From the NCBI RefSeq assembly GCF_003860525.1, contig NZ_CP034161.1, forward strand, positions 1,860,001 to 1,924,000: DNA of 64,000 nt, read 5' to 3'. Numbering within the stretch: position 1 is the first letter of the stretch; every line of letters starts with the position of its first letter. The DNA is from Epilithonimonas vandammei (lineage in GTDB: Bacteria > Bacteroidota > Bacteroidia > Flavobacteriales > Weeksellaceae). The notes under the pieces were generated by a model that was not told where the DNA came from, searched no databases, and worked only from the letters and a program-made list of their open reading frames with translations. The position numbers and the translations under genes are program-made. This document shows positions 52,945 to 60,390 of this stretch, piece after piece.

Positions 52945-54132
52945 TCAATCGACCACCAAATTCTTCAAATACGTTTCCATATCCTTATCGCCACGACCCG
53001 AAAGACAAATCACAACGATATCATCTTTTTCAAATTTCTTTTTATCCAAAACCGCCAAAGCGTGCGCACTTTCCAGGGCTGGAATAATACCTTCGATTTT
53101 TGTCAGTTCAAAAGCAGATTTCAGAGCTTCATCATCATTAATACTCAAAAACTCTGCTCTTTTTTGATTGAAAAGATTAGCGTGCATTGGCCCAATCCCG
53201 GGATAATCTAAACCTGCAGAAATCGAATGTGGTTCAACGACTTGTCCGTCTTCCGTTTGCATTACTAGACTTTGACTTCCGTGCAGAATTCCTAAAGTTC
53301 CTAAGAAAGTTGTAGCTGCAGATTTCCCTGAATCAACGCCAAAACCTCCTGCTTCTGCTGCAATGATTTTCACGCTTTCTTCATTCACAAAATGATAAAA
53401 AGTTCCTGCCGCATTGCTTCCACCACCAACGCAGGCAATTACATAATCAGGATTTTCTCTTCCGATTTTTTCGTTCAGTTGTTCTTTGATTTCTTTCGAA
53501 ATTATTGATTGAAATCTCGCCACCAAATCAGGAAAAGGATGCGGACCAACTACGCTTCCAATAATGTAATGTGTCGTAGAAGGATTATTAATCCAATCTC
53601 TCAAAGCTTCATTCACAGCATCTTTCAAGGTTTTTGAACCTGACGTTGCAGGAATTACAGTTGCTCCTAACATTTTCATTCGGGCAACGTTTGGCGCTTG
53701 TCTTTGGATATCGATTTCGCCCATATAAACAATGCATTCCAAACCAAGTAATGCACAAGCTGTTGCCGTTGCAACGCCGTGTTGTCCGGCTCCGGTTTCT
53801 GCAATGATTCTATGTTTTCCTAATTTTTTAGCGAGTAAAGCTTGTCCTAAAGCGTTGTTGATTTTGTGCGCTCCGGTGTGATTCAAATCTTCTCTTTTCA
53901 GATAGATTTGAGTCTGATATTTTTCACTCAAATTCTTAGCGAAATAAAGTGGAGTAGCACGCCCAACATAATTCTTCAACAAATCCTGAAATTCTGTTTG
54001 AAATTCTTCAGACTCGATGATTTGTAAATATTTTTCCTGTAATTCGGCAACGTTTGGATAAAGCATTTCGGGAATGAAAGCGCCTCCGAAATCGCCGTAA
54101 TAACCGTTTTTATCTGGGTTTTGAAAGTTCAT
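52945..54132 (-). CDS. trpB: Tryptophan synthase beta chain
   Basis: PLP enzyme that joins indole and serine to tryptophan. The 395 aa contain [65 protein letters not shown] with the PLP Lys in HTGAHKINN, and [16 protein letters not shown] and [12 protein letters not shown]. Full-length. It precedes trpA with a repeat-filled gap of 172 bp. Confidence 0.96.
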   Translation of the reverse strand: MNFQNPDKNGYYGDFGGAFIPEMLYPNVAELQEKYLQIIESEEFQTEFQDLLKNYVGRATPLYFAKNLSEKYQTQIYLKREDLNHTGAHKINNALGQALLAKKLGKHRIIAETGAGQHGVATATACALLGLECIVYMGEIDIQRQAPNVARMKMLGATVIPATSGSKTLKDAVNEALRDWINNPSTTHYIIGSVVGPHPFPDLVARFQSIISKEIKEQLNEKIGRENPDYVIACVGGGSNAAGTFYHFVNEESVKIIAAEAGGFGVDSGKSAATTFLGTLGILHGSQSLVMQTEDGQVVEPHSISAGLDYPGIGPMHANLFNQKRAEFLSINDDEALKSAFELTKIEGIIPALESAHALAVLDKKKFEKDDIVVICLSGRGDKDMETYLKNLVVD

Positions 54133-54218
54133 AAATTTTAATTTTTGTGAAATGTTATAAGCTAAGATGTGAAAAGTTGATGAAAAGAAATACGTGAATT
54201 CATAATTTTCAATACATC

Positions 54219-54875
54219 TTACTTAAAACTTTTTACTTTTAACAGTTTTATAAATTCTTTTATTTTTTCTAAATCTTTATTTCCAGCTTCGATTTCAAAT
54301 TTTGAATTAATGTCAAGAGCAATTGGTTGAAGGTTAATGGTTGACAGTTGATGGATGTTTTCTAAGGAAATTCCGCCACTTAAAAAATAAGGAATTGGAA
54401 TTTCGATATCATTCAAAATATTCCAGTCGAAGGTTTTTCCTGTTCCGCCAAATGCTTTTGAATCTGTATCGAATAGGAGATAATCAATTTTAGATTTTAA
54501 ATTAAGAATTTTAGATTCTAAATTTTCTGTCAGATTTCCTATTCTAATAACTTTAATAACTGCAATTTTTGAATTCAGTTTTTGTCTTAATTCTGAAATA
54601 AATTCTTCGGTTTCATCACCGTGAAGCTGAATAAAATTTAACTTTGCTTTTTCTGAAATTTCAATAATTTTTTCTAAATCTTCATTTACAAAAACGCCAA
54701 CTTTCGCTTGATGATTGATTTCTGAAATTTGCTCCAAACTCAAATGATTCAGAACATATCTCGGAGATTTTTCATAGAAGATAAATCCCAGAAAATCAAC
54801 TTTCAAATCAATTAATTCTTTAATCTGATTGAGCTTTGTTAATCCGCAGACTTTAACTTGAAACTGACTTTCCAT
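54219..54875 (-). CDS. trpF: Phosphoribosylanthranilate isomerase
   Basis: Third step from anthranilate: converts PRA to CdRP. 218 aa, TIM barrel with [14 protein letters not shown] (catalytic Cys) and, later, [10 protein letters not shown], the catalytic Asp in [19 protein letters not shown] and [11 protein letters not shown]. It lies 5 bp after trpC in the operon. Confidence 0.94.
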   Translation of the reverse strand: MESQFQVKVCGLTKLNQIKELIDLKVDFLGFIFYEKSPRYVLNHLSLEQISEINHQAKVGVFVNEDLEKIIEISEKAKLNFIQLHGDETEEFISELRQKLNSKIAVIKVIRIGNLTENLESKILNLKSKIDYLLFDTDSKAFGGTGKTFDWNILNDIEIPIPYFLSGGISLENIHQLSTINLQPIALDINSKFEIEAGNKDLEKIKEFIKLLKVKSFK

Positions 54876-54880
54876 CTTTA

Positions 54881-55660
54881 CTAAATTGATACATTAGAAA
54901 TGAATTCTCCGAATTTTTCTCCAGGATTGTCATTTTTCATAAAATATTCGCCCATCAAAAATCCGTCAAATCCTTTTTCTTTTAGGAATTTAAAATCTTC
55001 TTCATTATAAATTCCGCTTTCTGCAATTGAGAAAATATCTTCTGGTAGTTGATTTTTTAACTCTACAGAATGTTGTAAATCCACTTTAAAATCTTTCAAA
55101 TTTCGATTGTTAATTCCAACAAAATCAACGTTTTTATTGATGTGTTTTAATTCTTCCTCAGAATGGATTTCCAGTAAAACTTCGAGATTTAAGGCATGAG
55201 CCAATTCTGTAAATTCCGAAACCTGAGTTGGAGAAAGACAAGATGCAATCAACAGAATAACATCTGCTCCAATTGATTTGGCTTCGTAAAATTGATATTC
55301 ATCAATCATAAAATCTTTCCTCAAAATCGGAATGTTAATATGATTTCTAACACTCAAAATATCTTCAAAACTTCCACCAAAAAAATCTTTATCCGTCAAA
55401 ATAGACACCGCACTTGCTCCGAATTTTTCATATTCAGAAACAACTTCCAAAGGCGAAACTTTGTCATTGATAATGCCTTTGCTCGGCGATTGTCTTTTGA
55501 ATTCGGTAATAATTCCGGATTTGGATTTCAAAGTTTCTTTCAACGAAAAGGTTGGTCTTCCAAAATACTCAGAATCTTTCAATTGTTCAACAGAGATTTT
55601 GGATTTTGCTTCTGCAATTTCCTGTTTTTTTCGCTCTATAATTTTATCTAAGATGTTCAT
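54881..55660 (-). CDS. trpC: Indole-3-glycerol phosphate synthase
   Basis: Decarboxylating ring closure of CdRP. 259 aa barrel: EFKRQSPSKGIIN (Glu and catalytic Lys), VSILTDKDFFGGSFEDI, IPILRKDFMIDEYQFYEAKSIGADVILLIAS, VGINNRNLKDFKV and SIAESGIYNEEDF. Unlike E. coli, where it is fused to TrpF, it is a separate gene here, directly before trpF. Confidence 0.95.
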   Translation of the reverse strand: MNILDKIIERKKQEIAEAKSKISVEQLKDSEYFGRPTFSLKETLKSKSGIITEFKRQSPSKGIINDKVSPLEVVSEYEKFGASAVSILTDKDFFGGSFEDILSVRNHINIPILRKDFMIDEYQFYEAKSIGADVILLIASCLSPTQVSEFTELAHALNLEVLLEIHSEEELKHINKNVDFVGINNRNLKDFKVDLQHSVELKNQLPEDIFSIAESGIYNEEDFKFLKEKGFDGFLMGEYFMKNDNPGEKFGEFISNVSI

Positions 55661-55725
55661 TTTTAATAATTATCAATTATAAATTATCAATGGTTAAATA
55701 ATATTTTTCAGCTAATCATTAACAA

Positions 55726-56715
55726 TTAATCATTAATAATTGAGCGAAGCGATTTCAACGCCTTTCCGCTTTCCAGACTTTCTTTTGCTAAAGCCAAACA
55801 ATCGTCATAATTTCCATATTTACCGGTGTTTTCCAAAGCAATTGAAGCATTAGCAAGAACAACTGAATTTTGTTCCTCAGTTCCATTACCTTCCAAAATT
55901 TTGATAAATAATTTCGAAGCCTCTTCTTTTGTTTCACCTCCGAAAATACTTTCAGCAGAAACGTTTTTGAATTTCAAATCTTCCGCAGAATAGATTTTTT
56001 CTCCGGTTTTGCTGATGATTTTTGTGTCACCGGTCAAGGAAATTTCGTCATAACCATCCAAAGCGTGAACAATCATAAACTCGCTTTTTTGTTTTTGCAA
56101 AAGATATTGATAAACGCGCGCAATTTCAAGATTTGCAACACCTATCATTGTGAAATCGGGGCGAGCAGGATTGACCAACGGTCCCAAAAGATTGAAAAAA
56201 GTTTTTAAACCGAGCTGTTTTCTAAATGGCGCAACGGATTTCAAAGCGGGGTGAAACAACGGTGCGTGAAGAAAACAGATGTTTCCTTTCTCCAAATCGG
56301 CTTTCAAATCCTCAGAATTATCCTTGAATTTGTAACCCAATTCTTCTAAAACATTAGACGAACCTGAAATAGAAGATGCTCCATAATTGCCTTGCTTGGC
56401 TACTTTTTGTCCGGTTCCTGCAACAATAAAACTCGCTAAAGTCGAAATGTTGAATGTGTTTTTTCCGTCTCCACCAGTTCCAACGATGTCCACCAAATCT
56501 TTGGTTCCCAAATCGACTGGTTTCGCCAATTGCAGTAATGCTTCACGAAAACCTTCGAGTTCTTCCAAAGTAATCGTTCTCATTAGGAAAACGGTGATGA
56601 AAGAAATGACTTCGCTTTCGTTGAATTTATTTTGTGAAATTTCAATCAAAATGGCTTTGGCTTCGGCTTTTGTCAAAGTCTGATGATTGAAAAGATATTG
56701 TAGGATTTGTTTCAT
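55726..56715 (-). CDS. trpD: Anthranilate phosphoribosyltransferase
   Basis: Adds the phosphoribosyl group to anthranilate. 329 aa. The nucleotide-binding motif is DIVGTGGDGKNTFNISTLA, followed by KQGNYGASSISGSSNVLEELGYKF and the LFHPALKSVAPFRKQLGLKTFFNLLGPLVNPARP block, all typical. Lies between trpG and trpC. Confidence 0.95.
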   Translation of the reverse strand: MKQILQYLFNHQTLTKAEAKAILIEISQNKFNESEVISFITVFLMRTITLEELEGFREALLQLAKPVDLGTKDLVDIVGTGGDGKNTFNISTLASFIVAGTGQKVAKQGNYGASSISGSSNVLEELGYKFKDNSEDLKADLEKGNICFLHAPLFHPALKSVAPFRKQLGLKTFFNLLGPLVNPARPDFTMIGVANLEIARVYQYLLQKQKSEFMIVHALDGYDEISLTGDTKIISKTGEKIYSAEDLKFKNVSAESIFGGETKEEASKLFIKILEGNGTEEQNSVVLANASIALENTGKYGNYDDCLALAKESLESGKALKSLRSIIND

Positions 56716-56721
56716 AATATT

Positions 56722-56802
56722 AGTCCGAAGTCAGAGGTCTGAAGTCAGAAGTTTTTTTCGTTAAATTTTATTCTTCGGTCTTCTGACCTCCAGCTTCCGG
56801 CT
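56722..56802. repeat. Palindromic repeat at the trpG-trpD junction
   Basis: CCGAAGTCAGAGGTCTGAAG (from 56727) and the inverse-facing CTTCGGTCTTCTGACCTCCAGC (around 56774-56800) form a hairpin. It covers the last codons of trpG. Confidence 0.55.
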
Positions 56803-57361
56803 TTAAAAAATTCTCTAAAATCTGTTTTCCATCAGGCGTTAAAATACTTTCAGGATGATATTGCACAGCGTGAACATCATAAGTTTTATGTTTCAAGCTC
56901 ATAATCATTCCGTTTTTGTCAACGCTTGTGATTTCTAATTCTTCTGGGAAATCATCAGGATTTACAGCCCAAGAATGATATCTTCCAACTTCTAAAGTTT
57001 CTGGTAAATTATTGAAAATTTTATGGTCATTGGTTTGAGTGGCTTCAGTCGCAACACCGTGATAGATTTCAGACAAATTAATCAAACTTCCACCGAAAGC
57101 TTCTGCAATCGCTTGTTGACCCAAACAAACTCCGAAAATCGATTTAGTAGGCGCATATTTTTTAATCACGTCTAGCAAAATTCCAGCTTCTTCCGGAATT
57201 CCCGGACCTGGTGAAAGAATGATTTTATCGTATTTTTCAATGTCTTCCAAAGGAATTTGGTCATTTCTGTAAACATCTACTTTTTCACCTACAATCTGCT
57301 CGATAATTTGAACAAGATTGTATGTAAAACTGTCGTAATTATCAAAGACTAATATTTTCAT
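56768..57361 (-). CDS. trpG: Anthranilate synthase component II (glutamine amidotransferase)
   Basis: Supplies ammonia from glutamine to TrpE. 197 aa: DNYDSFTYNLVQ, LSPGPGIPEEAG, the nucleophile in FGVCLGQQAIAEAFGG, and the His-Glu pair in DVHAVQYHPESILTPDG. Typical relatives end near NFLK; here about ten extra residues (PEAGGQKTEE) come from a repeat arm. The ATG overlaps the trpE stop by four bases (ATGA). Confidence 0.95.
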   Translation of the reverse strand: MKILVFDNYDSFTYNLVQIIEQIVGEKVDVYRNDQIPLEDIEKYDKIILSPGPGIPEEAGILLDVIKKYAPTKSIFGVCLGQQAIAEAFGGSLINLSEIYHGVATEATQTNDHKIFNNLPETLEVGRYHSWAVNPDDFPEELEITSVDKNGMIMSLKHKTYDVHAVQYHPESILTPDGKQILENFLKPEAGGQKTEE

Positions 57362-58776
57362 AATTTTTCTGCTTTTAAAATAGCTTTTTTCAAAGCGCCC
57401 AATTTGTTATTAACTTCTTGAAGTTCATTTTCTGCAATAGATTTTGCAACAATTCCGGCTCCAGCTTGATAGAATAGAGTATTATTTTTACTCAAGAACG
57501 TTCGAATCATAATCGCTTGATTACAACTTCCGTCAAAACCTACAAAACCGATACAACCTGCATAATAGCTTCTGGAAGTTTTCTCGTGTTCGTCAATCAA
57601 CTGCATTGCGCGGTATTTTGGTGCGCCACTCAAAGTTCCTTGTGGAAAAGTAGTTGCAATCATTTCATAAGGATTTTGGTCTTCTTTGACATCCGTTACA
57701 ACCTCAGAAACCATATGAATCACGTGGGAGAAAAAATGAATTTCTTTCAGTTTTGAAACCGTTGTATTTTTCCCGTGAATACTCAAATCGTTTCTCGCTA
57801 AATCTACCAACATTGTATGTTCTGCATTTTCTTTCGGGTCTTTTTTGAGTTCTTCTGCAGATTCCAAATCTTTTTCGATATTTCCGGTTCTTTTGAAAGT
57901 GCCTGCAATGGGATGGATAATGGCTTTTCCGTTTTTGATAATCAACTGGCTTTCCGGACTGGAACCCATCAATTTATAATCGCCATAATCGAAGAAGAAT
58001 AGGTAAGGAGAAGGATTGATATTTCTCAAAGCACGATAAACATTAAACTCGTCACCTTGAAATTTCTGTTCAAATCTTCTGCTCAAAACCAATTGGAAAA
58101 CATCACCACGGAAACAATGTTTCTTCGCAAATTCTACAGATTCCAGATATTCTTCATCCGTCAGATTCGAGGTTTCTTCTGAAGTAATTTCGAAAGGAAA
58201 AACCGGTGCATTTTTTTGATTGATGATGCTTTCTAATGTTGAAAGTTCAGATTTTAAACCATCGATTTTATTTTCAATCAGGAACATTTCGTCGTTGTGA
58301 TGATTGATTGCAATCACGTATTGATAAATTCTGTAACGCATCAAAGGGATTTTATTTTCCTCGGATTGTTCTTTGAATTTGATATTCTCAAAAAACGGAA
58401 TCGCATCATAACTGGTGTAGCCGAAAAATCCCTGCGCTTGTTTTCCAATCTCGTGGTTAGGCTTTTCGCATTGGAAACAGTTGGAAAATTCCTGCATCAA
58501 ATCAGGCAATTTTTCATTTTCTAAATTTATTTTCTGAGGATTTTCAAGAGGGAATTTCAATTCTGCTTCGTCGTAATTTCGGATTTCGATTCCGGCAATG
58601 GCATTAACACAAATGAAAGAAAACGAATTCTCAGAATTCTGATTTCCTGCACTTTCCAAAAGAATCGTATCTCGAAACTGGTCGCGAAGACGGAGATAAA
58701 TCCCAATCGGCGTGTAAAGGTCTGCTAAACGGGATTTAACAGAGGTTTTTATATTGATTATGTTATTTAATTTCAT
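57358..58776 (-). CDS. trpE: Anthranilate synthase component I
   Basis: Makes anthranilate from chorismate. 472 aa. Feedback site motif ILLESAGNQNSENSFSF (LLES), the chorismate-binding domain with LVLSRRFEQKFQGDEFNVYRALRNINPSPYLFFFDYGDYKLMGSSPESQL, HPIAGTFKRTG, ENAEHTMLVDLARNDL, FPQGTLSGAPKYRAMQLI and GCIGFVGFDGSCNQAIMIRTF. The LLES motif implies inhibition by tryptophan. First structural gene of the operon and controlled by the leader at 58980-59057. Confidence 0.96.
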   Translation of the reverse strand: MKLNNIINIKTSVKSRLADLYTPIGIYLRLRDQFRDTILLESAGNQNSENSFSFICVNAIAGIEIRNYDEAELKFPLENPQKINLENEKLPDLMQEFSNCFQCEKPNHEIGKQAQGFFGYTSYDAIPFFENIKFKEQSEENKIPLMRYRIYQYVIAINHHNDEMFLIENKIDGLKSELSTLESIINQKNAPVFPFEITSEETSNLTDEEYLESVEFAKKHCFRGDVFQLVLSRRFEQKFQGDEFNVYRALRNINPSPYLFFFDYGDYKLMGSSPESQLIIKNGKAIIHPIAGTFKRTGNIEKDLESAEELKKDPKENAEHTMLVDLARNDLSIHGKNTTVSKLKEIHFFSHVIHMVSEVVTDVKEDQNPYEMIATTFPQGTLSGAPKYRAMQLIDEHEKTSRSYYAGCIGFVGFDGSCNQAIMIRTFLSKNNTLFYQAGAGIVAKSIAENELQEVNNKLGALKKAILKAEKL

Positions 58777-58909
58777 ACGATTTAATTTTTTTCTAAAATC
58801 CTTCTAGAACTTCGTTCGCATATTTCAAATCAAGTTTTACTTGTTTCTCATCTGTGCTCAGGATGACAATTACTAAAACTAAACTCTGTCATACTGAGGC
58901 TCTCGAAGC

Positions 58910-58949
58910 CATAAAATAAAAAAGACTTTAACAAAATTTGTCAAAGTCT
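58910..58949 (-). terminator. trp operon attenuator (terminator)
   Basis: On the minus strand AGACTTTGACAAA (58949-58937) pairs with TTTGTTAAAGTCT (58935-58923), one G-T, followed by TTTTTTATTTTAT. It lies after the leader peptide stop and before trpE. Confidence 0.88.
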
Positions 58950-59014
58950 ATTATGATTGAGTTATAGTTAGTTCACAATTTAGAACACCGATAATCCTTT
59001 CAGACCCGACAAAG
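58937..59014 (-). promoter_or_regulatory. trp antiterminator pairing
   Basis: The leader stretch CTTTGTCGGGTCT (59014-59002, leader codons about 15-19) can pair with the 5' arm of the terminator (AGACTTTGACAAA, 58949-58937): TTTGTC with GACAAA and GTCT with AGAC, with two G-U pairs and a bulge between. It is placed just past the three Trp codons, so a stalled ribosome leaves it free. Confidence 0.65.
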
Positions 59015-59057
59015 AGTTTGAAAGCCACCACCAGTTTTTTGTGTTCATTAATTTCAT
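58980..59057 (-). CDS. trpL: trp leader peptide with three tandem Trp codons
   Basis: 25-codon ORF: starts MKLMNTKN, then W9-W10-W11, then LSNSLSGLKGLSVF and a TAA. It lies 46 nt after the predicted transcription start, before a terminator and trpE. Three adjacent Trp codons are expected by chance only very rarely in such a position. When tryptophan is scarce the ribosome stalls at codons 9-11. This is classical leader-peptide attenuation. Confidence 0.85.
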   Translation of the reverse strand: MKLMNTKNWWWLSNSLSGLKGLSVF

Positions 59058-59109
59058 CTTAGAATATTTATTTTTTTATCTGACAGATGTAACTGTCGTT
59101 TCATAAGAG

Positions 59110-59139
59110 CAAATTTAGAAATGATTTTTAATTCTGCAA
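59110..59139 (-). promoter_or_regulatory. trp operon promoter
   Basis: On the minus strand TTG (59139-59137), a 19-nt spacer, then TAAATTTG (59117-59110), an exact TAnnTTTG. Predicted start of transcription near 59103, giving a leader of about 190 nt before the attenuator end. Confidence 0.75.
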
Positions 59140-59195
59140 CTATTTTTTTGAAAAATTTATAGAGCTTGTTTAAATTTGTATTAGAAATAATTTTA

Positions 59196-59313
59196 TTACC
59201 ACAGAGACACATAGTTTTTGCAAAAATAAGAGAAAAAATAGTAAATATTGTACTTCTATTTTTTCTTTTTTGCAATTAATCTTGAGGTTTTCTATGTGAC
59301 TATGTGGTTTTAA
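59196..59313. repeat. Long imperfect inverted repeat (ACCACA...TGTGGT type), copy 3
   Basis: Starts ACCACAGAGACACATAG and ends CTATGTGACTATGTGGTTTT. The centre is AT-rich. Upstream of the trp promoter and after the thioesterase gene. Confidence 0.75.
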
Positions 59314-59329
59314 TTATTTTTAAACAAGC

Positions 59330-59797
59330 TCATAAAAAAGGTTTCATCTCGTCTTCGATATCTTTTCTCAGATTCATCAGTTTTTTCGCATATTGTTCCA
59401 TTTGTAATTCCTTTTCTGTTGTAGGAATCCATTTTGGAACTTCCATCGCTTTTCCGTTTTCGTCAACTGCTACAAAAACAATGATACAATGCGTTTTCTT
59501 CTCGAATTGTTTCTCTTTTACATTTCTCGAAAATACATCTATCGAAATATGCATACTAGAGTTTCCCGTCAAAATGACCTTAGATTCTAGCTTTACAATT
59601 TCTCCGATTTTGATAGGCTGATAAAATCTGATTCCGCCAACATAAACCGTTACACAATAAGTTCCTGACCAATTGCTCGCGCAGGCGTAACCGACTTGGT
59701 CTATCCATTTCATCACGCTTCCTCCGTGAACATTGCCTCCAAAATTAACATCTGTCGGTTCAGAAATGAACTGAAATGTAACCGGTTTATTTTCCAT
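59330..59797 (-). CDS. Acyl-CoA thioesterase (hotdog fold)
   Basis: 155 aa, YciA/BACH-type thioesterase: NFGGNVHGGSVMKWIDQVGYACASNWSG (catalytic Asp in the WIDQ helix), VTVYVGGIRFYQPIKIGEIVKLESKVILTG and HCIIVFVAVDENGKA. It hydrolyses short or medium acyl-CoA in the cytoplasm; specificity not readable. Divergent from the ArsC-like gene. Confidence 0.9.
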   Translation of the reverse strand: MENKPVTFQFISEPTDVNFGGNVHGGSVMKWIDQVGYACASNWSGTYCVTVYVGGIRFYQPIKIGEIVKLESKVILTGNSSMHISIDVFSRNVKEKQFEKKTHCIIVFVAVDENGKAMEVPKWIPTTEKELQMEQYAKKLMNLRKDIEDEMKPFL

Positions 59798-59868
59798 TTT
59801 ATTCTTATTTGTATCAAAAATAGGGAAGAATTTTTAGATTACAATCTTTCATTCATTTGACATTTGCA

Positions 59869-59876
59869 CTAAATTT
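59869..59876 (+). promoter_or_regulatory. Putative -7 element of the ArsC/Spx-like gene
   Basis: TAAATTTG, an exact TAnnTTTG, upstream of ATG 59920. A TTTG-rich stretch lies ahead of it but no TTG sits at the usual distance. Confidence 0.4.
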
Positions 59877-59919
59877 GTGTTTCTTAAATTCTATTTTAAA
59901 TCTCTTGATTTTAATAACA

Positions 59920-60270
59920 ATGAAAAAAGTATTCTATCTCAAAACCTGCGGAACCAACAAGAAAATAATGACACCTCTTGACCTTTCTGACTGGGAATTG
60001 AGAGAAATAAAATCTCAACCTGTGACTGAAGCTGAACTGGAAGAGATGTATGAAAAAACTCAATCTTACGAAGCCCTTTTCAGTAAAAAATCGACGCAAA
60101 TCAAAGAAAGAGGAATTGATGTGAGTTCTTTGAAAGAACAGGATTTTAAGAAGTTGATTCTTGACCATTACAGTTTTTTGAAACGCCCTGTTTTCATTAC
60201 AGATAACGAAGTTTTTGCAGGAAGTGATAAAAAGAATCTTGAAAATTTGAATGCTTTTTTTGATAAATAA
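59920..60270 (+). CDS. ArsC/Spx-family (arsenate reductase-like) protein
   Basis: 116 aa from ATG 59920; the frame opens 21 codons earlier in the promoter. Thioredoxin-like: KKVFYLKTCGTNKKI with a single Cys8, ELREIKSQPVTEAELEEMY, VSSLKEQDFKKLILDHYSFLKRPVFITDNEVFAG (typical '..L.K.P....N' region with the substrate-contacting loop RP). Family includes arsenate reductases and Spx-like regulators; the short unusual motif after the Cys (CGTN) leaves the role open. Confidence 0.75.
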   Translation: MKKVFYLKTCGTNKKIMTPLDLSDWELREIKSQPVTEAELEEMYEKTQSYEALFSKKSTQIKERGIDVSSLKEQDFKKLILDHYSFLKRPVFITDNEVFAGSDKKNLENLNAFFDK

Positions 60271-60283
60271 TTCATCGCAAAGT

Positions 60284-60388
60284 CGCAAAGGACTTTTTTA
60301 TAATTATACTGTAAAAGTCGCAAAGTTTTGCGTCTTGAAAAAGTTGAATTGCTAAATAAAATTTGCGCCTTTGCGATTAAAAAATAAA
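60284..60388 (+). repeat. TTTGCG-rich intergenic repeat, copy 3
   Basis: CATCGCAAAGTCGCAAAGGA at the left and GCGCCTTTGCGATTAAAAAAT at the right, with AAGTCGCAAAGTTTTGCGTC between. Related to 5400-5490 and 46264-46350 in motif content and position directly before a start codon (DUF763, ATG 60391), but more diverged. Confidence 0.55.
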
Positions 60389-60390
60389 AA

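Noticed and set aside
57517-58524. Several plus-strand open frames across trpE
   Set aside because: They are shadows of the strongly conserved trpE coding sequence on the minus strand.
59054-59275. 73-aa open frame on the minus strand
   Set aside because: It covers the trp promoter and an inverted repeat; composition is repeat-like and it has no family features.
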